The translations under genes were made by a program, and so were the position numbers. Shown piece after piece: positions 19,802 through 27,856 of a stretch of DNA of 34,136 bases (positions are counted from its first letter, which is position 1; every line of letters starts with the position of its first letter). A model generated the notes under the pieces. The model did not search any database. It worked only from the letters and a program-made list of their open reading frames with translations, and was not told the DNA's origin. Origin of the DNA: Hydrogenophilales bacterium (GTDB lineage Bacteria; Pseudomonadota; Gammaproteobacteria; Burkholderiales; Thiobacillaceae); contig JAGXGP010000159.1 in NCBI GenBank assembly GCA_024636775.1, positions 1 to 34,136 on the forward strand. Direction: 5' to 3'.

Positions 19802-20549
19802 AACACTGCGTATCGCACTCGCGCCTGGCGAAGTTGCGCTACTGCGCACAAGTGGCAAACCCGCCAGTCGCATCCTCACAACGGACGAACGCAGTGCGGC
19901 AAGCTTGCTGCTCCTGCTGGATGAGGCCCTGTCCGATCCCGCGTGGCACAGTCGCCGGGTTGAGGTCGTACTGTCGCAGCACTTTGTGCGCCATGTGCTC
20001 ACTCCGTCCCCTGGCAAGACACTTTCGCGTGTTGAAGAACAGGCCCTGGTGGCTGCCAGCCTGCGCGAGATATATGGTGAAGAAGCCAGTCACTGGCGGA
20101 TTCAGGTGATGAGCCAGCCACCCCAGCATGGGCTGATGGGTGCAGCAGTCGACGAATCGTTCGCGCAGCAACTGGATGCGCTGTTGGCGCGTCATGGCTG
20201 TCGTGATGTGACGATCAATCCGCTTGTCAGCGTGGCTGCCCGTCGCCTGCCGAAAAGCTTTCAGGGATGGTGGGTGTTGGCCGAGCCGGGTTGGTTGAGC
20301 CTGTTTGGCAAGGCAAACGGGGCCTGGCAGCACTGCGCCGGACAACCGATTGATGACAGCTGGGCCGCATCCCTGCCAGAACTGATCGAGCGCGAAGCCG
20401 GTTTAAAACCATCACCCCTGCCTGCTTCAGTATGGGTTCAGGCATTGGGCATCGGCGCGGTTTCAGCACCCTCACCCAATAACGGTGATTGGCGTATGTT
20501 GCCGCAAAAAAGTCCTTCCCATGGCACTCTGGCCCTGGCGGAGCTATAA
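19782..20549 (+). CDS. PilM/GspL-like cytoplasmic assembly component
   Basis: Overlaps the gspE 3' end in an operon; degenerate actin-like sequence; position and following PilN/PilO-like genes support the assignment. Confidence 0.55.
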   Translation: MSLWSAETLRIALAPGEVALLRTSGKPASRILTTDERSAASLLLLLDEALSDPAWHSRRVEVVLSQHFVRHVLTPSPGKTLSRVEEQALVAASLREIYGEEASHWRIQVMSQPPQHGLMGAAVDESFAQQLDALLARHGCRDVTINPLVSVAARRLPKSFQGWWVLAEPGWLSLFGKANGAWQHCAGQPIDDSWAASLPELIEREAGLKPSPLPASVWVQALGIGAVSAPSPNNGDWRMLPQKSPSHGTLALAEL

Positions 20550-20551
20550 CC

Positions 20552-21067
20552 ATGGCGCAGCTTGATTTTGATTTTCACGCACGGCCTGCCACCCCATTCA
20601 AACTGGGCATCGCCTTGGCGATTGTCGGGGCGACCTCACTGATTTGGGTCTGGAGCAATTTACAGGCGGCGCGTGCAAGCGAAGCCGGGCTGGCCGCACA
20701 TATTGCCAACCTTGAGCAAACCCGGCCACACAAAATAGCCCAACCCACCGTGCCTGCCGAGAATCCCGGCCAGGTCACGCAGGCTCATGTCGCGTCACAA
20801 ATGGAATATTCCTGGGAACCCGCATTCGCTGCGTTGGCCGCCGCACGCAGCAGCAAGATTGCATTGGTTTCACTGGAAGCATCGCAAGCCAAATCGCAAA
20901 TCAAGCTGGTGGTTGAATCACGACATCTGGCCGATGCCGTGACTTATATCAATGCACTCCAGCAACAACCCGGGGTCAAGCGTGCCGCGCTCGTCCAGCA
21001 CGAAGTGCGGATGGAGGATACGCAAAAGCCGGTGCGCTTCAACGTCGTGGTGGAGTTGGGCACATGA
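20552..21067 (+). CDS. PilN/GspL-C-like inner-membrane protein
   Basis: MAQLDFDFHARPATPFKLGIALAIVGATSLIWVW then periplasmic coiled coil and ferredoxin-like tail (ALVSLEASQAKSQIKLVVESRHLADAVTYINALQQQPGVKRAALVQHEV). Confidence 0.65.
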   Translation: MAQLDFDFHARPATPFKLGIALAIVGATSLIWVWSNLQAARASEAGLAAHIANLEQTRPHKIAQPTVPAENPGQVTQAHVASQMEYSWEPAFAALAAARSSKIALVSLEASQAKSQIKLVVESRHLADAVTYINALQQQPGVKRAALVQHEVRMEDTQKPVRFNVVVELGT

Positions 21068-21594
21068 ATACGCTTTGGTGGCACATCAATCAATGGGCAC
21101 GGCGTATCGGCGGTGCCGGGCTGGCCGGGATGGGTCTGCTGATCGCCGCACTGCTGCTGCAGTTGACCCAGGTCGAACCCACACAGCGTGCTGCCCTGGC
21201 ACAACGCGACAAGCTGGCCCAGTTGCAGTTGGAGGCGGCTTCGCAAGACGCGGTCCCTGCCCCGGTTCCGTTCAATCCATTGGCAATGTTGCCGCCAACC
21301 GGCGAGGCTGCGCAACTGATTGGCGAACTGGAGCGCATGGCACAGGTACATGGTTTGGAACTCCCACGCGGCCAATACAGCGTCACCCCGCTCACCGCCA
21401 CTTCGCTACTTCGCTGGCAGCTTGTATTGCCGGTTGAAGCGTCTTATCCGGCTTTGCATGCTTTTATTGCAACCGCGCTTGAACGCCTGCCCAACCTGAC
21501 GCTGGATGAGTTGAAACTTAAACGCGAACGCATTGAAGACGAAGCACTGCAGGCCGAGTTACGCCTGAGCTTTTTTGTGGAGACGGCGCCATGA
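21064..21594 (+). CDS. PilO/GspM-like inner-membrane protein
   Basis: ATGA overlap with previous gene; N-terminal TM, coiled coil, LIGELERMAQVHGLEL...VEASYPALHAFIATALERLPNLTLDELKLKRE. Confidence 0.65.
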   Translation: MNTLWWHINQWARRIGGAGLAGMGLLIAALLLQLTQVEPTQRAALAQRDKLAQLQLEAASQDAVPAPVPFNPLAMLPPTGEAAQLIGELERMAQVHGLELPRGQYSVTPLTATSLLRWQLVLPVEASYPALHAFIATALERLPNLTLDELKLKRERIEDEALQAELRLSFFVETAP

Positions 21595-22112
21595 CTGACA
21601 AACAACGCCGTATTTTCCTGTTTCTGGCACTGGCCGGGGTGGGGGCATGGTCCGTCTGGTTGGCAAGTAACGAATCCTCTGACGAAGCCAATGGCAGTCC
21701 GGGCCAAGTGGCCGAACCCAGTGTTCGCAAAAACGCGTCTGCTCCTGTGGCGAGCATCTCTGACCCCATTCTGACCCCAGCCAAGACGCAGGAAATCCAG
21801 CCGCGGCTGGCGCTCGCACGCGCCAACCTGTTCCCCGAGCAGACCTGGTTCATTCCCCCGCCGCCGCCCCCACCGCCGCCACCTTATGTCGCCCCACCGC
21901 CGCAAGCCCCTGCCCTGCCTTTCGGCTACATGGGGCGTTGGCAGGAAGCCAATCAGACGACGTATTACCTGGAACGCGGTACGCTTCCGATAAGTGTCCG
22001 ACCCGGCCAAGTGCTGGATGGGGTGTGGCGGCTTGAACCCGTGACCGGTGGCGTCCTGAATTTCACCTATTTACCGCTGAACCAAACGCGCAGTTTGCGC
22101 ACAGGAGATTGA
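21591..22112 (+). CDS. GspC/PilP-like periplasmic linker with polyproline stretch
   Basis: ATGA overlap; N-terminal TM (IFLFLALAGVGAWSVWLA), P10 tract, small beta domain LPFGYMGRWQEANQTTYYLERGTLPISVRPGQVLDGVWRLEPV. Confidence 0.6.
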   Translation: MTDKQRRIFLFLALAGVGAWSVWLASNESSDEANGSPGQVAEPSVRKNASAPVASISDPILTPAKTQEIQPRLALARANLFPEQTWFIPPPPPPPPPPYVAPPPQAPALPFGYMGRWQEANQTTYYLERGTLPISVRPGQVLDGVWRLEPVTGGVLNFTYLPLNQTRSLRTGD

Positions 22113-22113
22113 G

Positions 22114-24048
22114 TTGCAGCCCACCCGCACTGTTTATTTAACCGCCGCACTACTCGCACTAAGTCTGTCCGGCTGTGCTTCAACCGGCCTCAAAGAAGGG
22201 CGCGAACTGATCGCAGCAGGGAAAACCGAAGAAGGGCTCAGCCGCCTGCGTTCCGAGCTCGATAAATCGCCCGGCAACATCGAGATCAAGGCCTATTACC
22301 ACACCCAGCGCGAACGTCTCGGCAGCCAGTTATTGGTTCAGGCGCAACAGGATCTGGACGCGGGGCGGTTCGATGCTGCCGAATCCAAACTACGCAAAGT
22401 GTTGTCCATCCATCCCGAAAACCCGCGTGCACGCAATCTGCTCGGTAACCTGGTCACTTCACGTCAGCACCAGGTGGATATGCAGGCTGCGCAAAAATCG
22501 TTCGCCGCAGGTCGACTCGATGAAGCAACGTTGGCCGCGCGTCAGATCCTGGCACAAGCCCCTGGCCATGCCGATGCGCTGGCAATGTTGCAAAAAATTC
22601 AGTCAACGCGAAGCGCAGAAGAACACAGCCCGCGCGAGCTTGGCGCAGCCTATCGCAAGCCCATCACACTGGAATTCCGCGACGCGCCGCTGCGCAATGT
22701 GTTCGACATGATCGCGCGACAATCAGGCATCAATTTCATCTTCGACAAGGACGTGCGGCTTGATACCAAAGCGACGCTGTTCGCACGCAACACCCCCATC
22801 GCCGATGCCGTCGACATGTTGTTGTTGACGGGCCAGCTAGAAAAAAAGGTAGTTAATACCAACACGCTGCTGATCTACCCGGATCTGCCGCAAAAGCAGA
22901 AGGCCTACCAGGAACTGCTGGTGAAAAGCTTTTATCTCGGCAACGCCGATGCCAAAGTCACAATGGCGATGCTGCGTACGCTGATCAAGGCCCGCGACCT
23001 GTTTGTGGACGAGCGGCTGAACATGTTGATCATGCGCGACACCCCCGAAGCCATCCGCCTGGCGGAAAAAATCATCGCGGTCCAGGATCTGGCCGAGCCG
23101 GAAGTGATGCTGGAAGTCGAAGTGCTTGAAATCAAGCGCGGACGGCTACTTGATTTGGGGATACAGTATCCGAATCAATTCAGCCTGCTGAACTTGCCGC
23201 CTTCGACCAGTTCGACCATTGGCCAAGGAGGCGTGGTCACCAATACCACGCCTGCGGCCTCGGCCCTGACAATCGAGAGTTTGAGAAGCATCGCGCGCAG
23301 CGATATCGCCATCAGCCCGACGCCAGCGGTGAATTTCCGTAAGGACGACAGCGACGTCAACATCCTAGCCAATCCGCGCATTCGCGTGAAAAACCGCGAA
23401 AAAGCCAAGATCCACATAGGCGACAAGGTTCCCGTCATCACGTCGAATACAACCTCGACCGGGGTGATCTCGGAATCGGTCTCTTATCTCGACGTGGGCT
23501 TGAAACTCGATGTCGAACCCAGCGTGCTGATGCGCGATGATGTGCAGATCAAGGTCGGACTGGAAGTGTCCAACATCGTGCGCGAGATCCGCAGCAACAG
23601 CGGCACCCTCACCTACCAGATCGGCACCCGCAATGCGGGAACCACCCTCCGCTTGAAAGATGGCGAAACTCAGGTATTGGCTGGGTTGATCTCGGACGAA
23701 GATCGCAGCACCGCAAGCCGCATTCCGGGTCTCGGCGACCTGCCGTTGCTGGGTCGGTTGTTCTCAAGTCAGCGTGACGAACGCAGCAAAACTGAGATTG
23801 TGTTGCTGATCACACCGCGTGTGTTGCGGAGCGACTCTACCCGGCAACCGGCATTGACCGAGTTCCGCGGCGGCACCGAAAATTCTATCGGTGGCGGATT
23901 CGCAGCACCGTATTCGGCTGCATTCGAGCAAACACCTCCGGTGCTGGCACCTGCAACGCCCAACGCGCCGGCTGATTCGGCCAATGAAAACAATGCTGTC
24001 GAACCACCTGGAATCCCTACCCTGCCATTCGTAATCCCTACCCCGTAA
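22114..24048 (+). CDS. gspD: Secretin (GspD/MshL-like) lipoprotein with TPR-like N-terminus
   Basis: TTG start with AGGAGA RBS; lipobox LSLSGCAS; TPR-like repeats; secretin domain (DSDVNILANPRIRVKNREKAKIHIGDKVPVIT..., TLRLKDGETQVLAGLISDEDRSTASRIPGLGDLPLLGRLFSSQ). Confidence 0.92.
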   Translation: MQPTRTVYLTAALLALSLSGCASTGLKEGRELIAAGKTEEGLSRLRSELDKSPGNIEIKAYYHTQRERLGSQLLVQAQQDLDAGRFDAAESKLRKVLSIHPENPRARNLLGNLVTSRQHQVDMQAAQKSFAAGRLDEATLAARQILAQAPGHADALAMLQKIQSTRSAEEHSPRELGAAYRKPITLEFRDAPLRNVFDMIARQSGINFIFDKDVRLDTKATLFARNTPIADAVDMLLLTGQLEKKVVNTNTLLIYPDLPQKQKAYQELLVKSFYLGNADAKVTMAMLRTLIKARDLFVDERLNMLIMRDTPEAIRLAEKIIAVQDLAEPEVMLEVEVLEIKRGRLLDLGIQYPNQFSLLNLPPSTSSTIGQGGVVTNTTPAASALTIESLRSIARSDIAISPTPAVNFRKDDSDVNILANPRIRVKNREKAKIHIGDKVPVITSNTTSTGVISESVSYLDVGLKLDVEPSVLMRDDVQIKVGLEVSNIVREIRSNSGTLTYQIGTRNAGTTLRLKDGETQVLAGLISDEDRSTASRIPGLGDLPLLGRLFSSQRDERSKTEIVLLITPRVLRSDSTRQPALTEFRGGTENSIGGGFAAPYSAAFEQTPPVLAPATPNAPADSANENNAVEPPGIPTLPFVIPTP

Positions 24049-24076
24049 ACCCCTGCCACCCACAGACACCCAAGCC

Positions 24077-24553
24077 ATGTCACGAAGCTGCCGCGGATTC
24101 AGCCTGATCGAACTGGTAGTCACGCTGGCCATCCTCGCGCTGCTCGCCAGCATGGCGGTGCCGTTTGCTCAATTGGTTCAGCAGCGCCAGAGGGAGACTG
24201 AATTAAGCATGGCGCTTCGCCAGATTCGTACAGCGCTCGACGCCTATAAACAAAACGTCAAGGAAGGTCGAATCGAATCTCCGGCAGATGGCAGTGGCTA
24301 CCCCCCCGATCTCGACGTGCTGTGGCAGGGCGTATCCGACAAAACCAAACCGGATGCGAGCAAACTTTATCTGCTGCGACGGCTCCCGCGTGATCCGTTT
24401 TATCCGGACGCTTCTGCGCCGGCAGCTTCCACCTGGGGCGTGCGCAGCTACGCCAGCCCTCCGGATGCCCCTTCGCCCGGCCGCGATGTATTCGACATTT
24501 ATTCGCTATCCGCCAAAACAGGGTTGAATGGCATCCCATATCGAGAATGGTAA
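24077..24553 (+). CDS. Type II secretion pseudopilin
   Basis: RG^FSLIELVVTLAILALLASMAVPFAQLVQQRQRETEL prepilin signal with Glu5. Confidence 0.85.
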   Translation: MSRSCRGFSLIELVVTLAILALLASMAVPFAQLVQQRQRETELSMALRQIRTALDAYKQNVKEGRIESPADGSGYPPDLDVLWQGVSDKTKPDASKLYLLRRLPRDPFYPDASAPAASTWGVRSYASPPDAPSPGRDVFDIYSLSAKTGLNGIPYREW

Positions 24554-24557
24554 ATCC

Positions 24558-24938
24558 ATGCTGAAAGTGCCAAATCGCGGATTCACGCTGATCGAACTCG
24601 TGGTAGTCATGGCCATCATCGCCTTGTTGCTTTCACTTGCGTTGCCACGCTATTTCAATCACCTGGAAAGCGCACGCGAAACCATACTCAAACAGGATCT
24701 GGCCGTGATGCGCGACGCCATCGACAAATACCACGGCGATCGCGGGCGCTACCCCGACAGTCTTGATGAACTTGCAGGCGCACGATATTTACGCAGTCTG
24801 CCCGTTGACCCCATCACCGAACGGGCTGACACCTGGAGAATCATCGCACCACCGGGCGATGAAGCAGGCGCCATGTATGACATCCGGAGCGGGGCCCCTG
24901 GCGCGGCGCTCGACGGCAGCAATTATGTTGACTGGTAA
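24558..24938 (+). CDS. Type II secretion pseudopilin
   Basis: MLKVPNRG^FTLIELVVVMAIIALLLSLALPRYFNHLES; GspG-like tail (YPDSLDELAGARYLRSLPVDPITERADTWRI...MYDIRSGAPG). Confidence 0.87.
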   Translation: MLKVPNRGFTLIELVVVMAIIALLLSLALPRYFNHLESARETILKQDLAVMRDAIDKYHGDRGRYPDSLDELAGARYLRSLPVDPITERADTWRIIAPPGDEAGAMYDIRSGAPGAALDGSNYVDW

Positions 24939-25449
24939 ATCCACACAAACTGGATTCAGTTACCTGTTTGTGCTGATGCTGATTGCGCTCATCGGCTTCG
25001 GTCTCGCTTTGGCAGGTACACTGTGGAGTACCGATGCACAGCGCGCCCGTGAGGCCGATCTGCTGTTTATCGGTGAGCAATACCGACAGGCGATACGCAG
25101 CTATTACGAACTCGATTCAGCACAACCCCGTTTACCTCAAAGCATCGATGAATTGCTGGAAGACAACCGCCGCCCTAACATCGTTCGACATCTGCGCCGT
25201 GGATACCGTGACCCGCTCACCCGTGGCGAATTTGAAACCATCCGCGCACCCGATACAATTGGCATCCTTGGTGTATACAGTCGATCAACCGGAAAGCCAT
25301 TCAAACAGACGGGATTTTTGCCCGAACAACAGACATTTTCAAAGGCAGACAGCTATAGTGAATGGCGTTTTGAATTTATCGTTCCGGTTGTTCAGCCCGT
25401 CCAGGTGAAGGAACCCAATAACCCTGATGTAAAAGCGCCGCAATCTTGA
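24925..25449 (+). CDS. Pseudopilin-like protein lacking Glu5
   Basis: ATG at 24925 overlapping the previous gene: MLTGKSTQTG^FSYLFVLMLIALIGFGLALAGTLWSTDAQRAREADLLFIGEQYRQAIRSYYE. Confidence 0.75.
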   Translation: MLTGKSTQTGFSYLFVLMLIALIGFGLALAGTLWSTDAQRAREADLLFIGEQYRQAIRSYYELDSAQPRLPQSIDELLEDNRRPNIVRHLRRGYRDPLTRGEFETIRAPDTIGILGVYSRSTGKPFKQTGFLPEQQTFSKADSYSEWRFEFIVPVVQPVQVKEPNNPDVKAPQS

Positions 25450-25493
25450 TTGGAAAACACACAATCATGGTTACGCTCAAGACCTGATCGAGA

Positions 25494-26570
25494 TCAGGCG
25501 CCGGCAATCCATAGTTCAAGTGGCTGCCCGGTTTTTTCTTCATATTTTTGCAGTTGCTGGATCAGTTTTTCATCCAGTAAATAACCCTTGCTCAAAAGCA
25601 TTGCACCATCCTGGCCAACGATATCCCGAGCCAGTTGGGTTTTCACCTGCAACAGGGCCGACGCAACACGCCGCTCGGGGCCGGCAGCCACATCAACGAC
25701 GGTCATCCCCATTATTTTCAGGAATATGCCCACGACAGACGGGTCATATCGTGCCCGGGCACCTTCGCGGATCATGAGTGCCGCCTGTTCGGGTGAACGG
25801 CGCTTTTGCGTAATGCTTCCCAACTGGAGTTCATCATAATCGTCGGCTACGGCGAGTATGCGGGCGCCAATGGGAATATCCAGCCCGGCCAGATTGTCTG
25901 GGTAGCCCCGACCGTTGAAGTGTTCATGGTGATGATGAATGATTCTTGAGGAGTTGCGCATATTTTCCAACTCCATCAATAGCTTGGCAGCGATCGATGG
26001 ATGTTTCATGGCCAACTGGCGTTCTTCTATCGTGAACTCTTCGTTGAACGGCTTCTGGAACATGTCATCCGTCCAGCCTATCTTGCCAATATCATGCAGT
26101 AGACCTGCTACCGTGATGTCATTAATTTCCTGTTCACGCAAACCCAGTCGACTGGCCATTTTACGAGCCAGATCGGCAACCCGTTTGCCATGTCCCCCCA
26201 TATTCCCCTGTCGCAACTCGATCAGGTTTGAGAATACGCACAAGCTTGCATGGAAATTTTCCTTGAGTTTTTTGTTGCCCAACTCCAGGAAGTTTGCAGA
26301 TTGCCTGAGTTCAGATGTACGTGCCCTGACAGCATCCTTCAGGCCTTCATTAACAAAAGTCAGTTCATCGTTCTGTCGGGCAGTCAGCGCCAGCAATGCA
26401 TTGCGTTCATCGACCAGATGTTTCCGCTCGACAGCACCACGTACCGTCTGCAGTAATTGTGCATCGTCCCAGGGCTTATTCAGATATGCATGAATCCCCC
26501 ACCAGATAACCATCCGGATCGATTCCCAAAACGGGCAGAGGCAAGTGCGCGAGAATTTCCTGGGAAGCAC
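25494..26570 (-). CDS. HD-GYP domain protein, N-terminus = tail of a receiver domain (apparently truncated/frameshifted)
   Basis: AYLNKPWDDAQLLQTVRGAVE is the C-terminal end of a REC domain; HD-GYP motifs LLHDIGKIGW, HHHHEHFNGRGYPDNLAG. N-terminal 20-30 residues are not REC-like. Confidence 0.8.
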   Translation of the reverse strand: MLPRKFSRTCLCPFWESIRMVIWWGIHAYLNKPWDDAQLLQTVRGAVERKHLVDERNALLALTARQNDELTFVNEGLKDAVRARTSELRQSANFLELGNKKLKENFHASLCVFSNLIELRQGNMGGHGKRVADLARKMASRLGLREQEINDITVAGLLHDIGKIGWTDDMFQKPFNEEFTIEERQLAMKHPSIAAKLLMELENMRNSSRIIHHHHEHFNGRGYPDNLAGLDIPIGARILAVADDYDELQLGSITQKRRSPEQAALMIREGARARYDPSVVGIFLKIMGMTVVDVAAGPERRVASALLQVKTQLARDIVGQDGAMLLSKGYLLDEKLIQQLQKYEEKTGQPLELWIAGA

Positions 26571-27090
26571 GAAGCATGTTTTGATTACGCAAGATTTCCC
26601 GCGTTTTTGTTACAACGCGCTGCTCCAGTTCCTGATTCCACTGTATTAGCGTCTCATTCGCTGTCTTGAGCGCATTATTAAGATGGGTATTTTCCCGGGT
26701 CACCTGATTCAAATGGAATGCTTTGCGGACCGCTTCGCGCAGCGCATCATCATCCCAGGGTTTCGTCAGGAATTTATAGATTGCAACCTTGTTAACAGAG
26801 TCCGTCACGCTGGACAGTTCTGTAAATCCGCTCAGCATGATGCGTACAGTATCCGGCCACGTCTCACGGGCCTTGCTGAGAAGCTGTATCCCGCTCATGC
26901 CGGGCAGGCGCTGGTCCGAAATAATCACCCCCACCTCATTTTCTGCCAAAAGCGACAAGCCTTCCTGACCGCTTGATGCGCTCAGAATGCGATAACCGTC
27001 ATGTCTGAACAGACGCACCAAAGCAGTCAAAATATTCGGTTCGTCATCGACGATCAGAAGCGTGCCGATAACTTCATATTCATGCGTCAT
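26476..27090 (-). CDS. Response regulator receiver protein (REC + coiled coil + start of a PAS-like domain)
   Basis: GTLLIVDDEPNILTALVRLFRHDGYRILSASSGQEGLSLLAENEVGVIISDQRLPGMSGIQLL...YKFLTKPWDDDALREAV, then ASQEILAHLPLPVLGIDPDGYLVG and early stop. Start ATG at 27088-27090 on the reverse strand preferred. Confidence 0.82.
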   Translation of the reverse strand: MTHEYEVIGTLLIVDDEPNILTALVRLFRHDGYRILSASSGQEGLSLLAENEVGVIISDQRLPGMSGIQLLSKARETWPDTVRIMLSGFTELSSVTDSVNKVAIYKFLTKPWDDDALREAVRKAFHLNQVTRENTHLNNALKTANETLIQWNQELEQRVVTKTREILRNQNMLRASQEILAHLPLPVLGIDPDGYLVGDSCISE

Positions 27091-27449
27091 GGGTAAGTGA
27101 AAAACGGAGTGCCCCGCCTCCAAACCGGCAAGCGGGCTTCAATTTTACAGAAATATGGTGCACTCCTTTTGTGGCGTTGGAGCGAAACAGACATAAAAGG
27201 TTATCGACGGTACTGCCCTCACCTTGAATTTCAGCGGTTGCGGTTGGTCCCTGATTTAACCATGTTGATCATGGGTGGTTGCTCTTACTATAGTAAACAG
27301 GCGCACCGACTATCAGGCTGAATTCGGGGTGATGCTAACGCTGGTAGTGCAACCCAATCAAAGCACAGCGCAGTCGCATATAAATGAGAGTTTGCTATCC
27401 TGAATGTTTGGATCGGATTTATGTCCTTTCCCTACAAACAGGAGGTTAG

Positions 27450-27848
27450 ATGGCTGCGCTGAAAAAATCCCAACTTGATGAGCTTGCACTCCAATTGAAG
27501 ACTCAGTATCAGGCGCTGTTGCGCGAAGTCCACGAGGAACTTGAAAATGCCGGGAGTCAGCATCGGATTGACCTGCTCAACAATGAGCCCGGCGATAGTG
27601 GTGACGAATCCATGGCGAACGCACTGGCCGATATCAATGTAGCCACATTGGATCATCACATTCGGGATATACGCGATATTGAAGTGGCGTTTAAGCGCAT
27701 CAAGGAGGGAACATTTGGCGCGTGTATCGATTGCGGGGACGATATTGCTATTGAGCGTCTACAGGCTTTCCCCACTGCCAAGCGCTGCATTGTGTGCCAG
27801 GAAAAACGCGAGCGGGAGTTTGTCCAGGAAGGCCATCCCACACTGTAG
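27450..27848 (+). CDS. DksA/TraR family zinc-finger protein
   Basis: TFGACIDCGDDIAIERLQAFPTAKRCIVCQEKRERE is the C4 DksA/TraR zinc finger; AGGAGGTT RBS upstream. Confidence 0.92.
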   Translation: MAALKKSQLDELALQLKTQYQALLREVHEELENAGSQHRIDLLNNEPGDSGDESMANALADINVATLDHHIRDIRDIEVAFKRIKEGTFGACIDCGDDIAIERLQAFPTAKRCIVCQEKREREFVQEGHPTL

Positions 27849-27856
27849 CCCTACAC

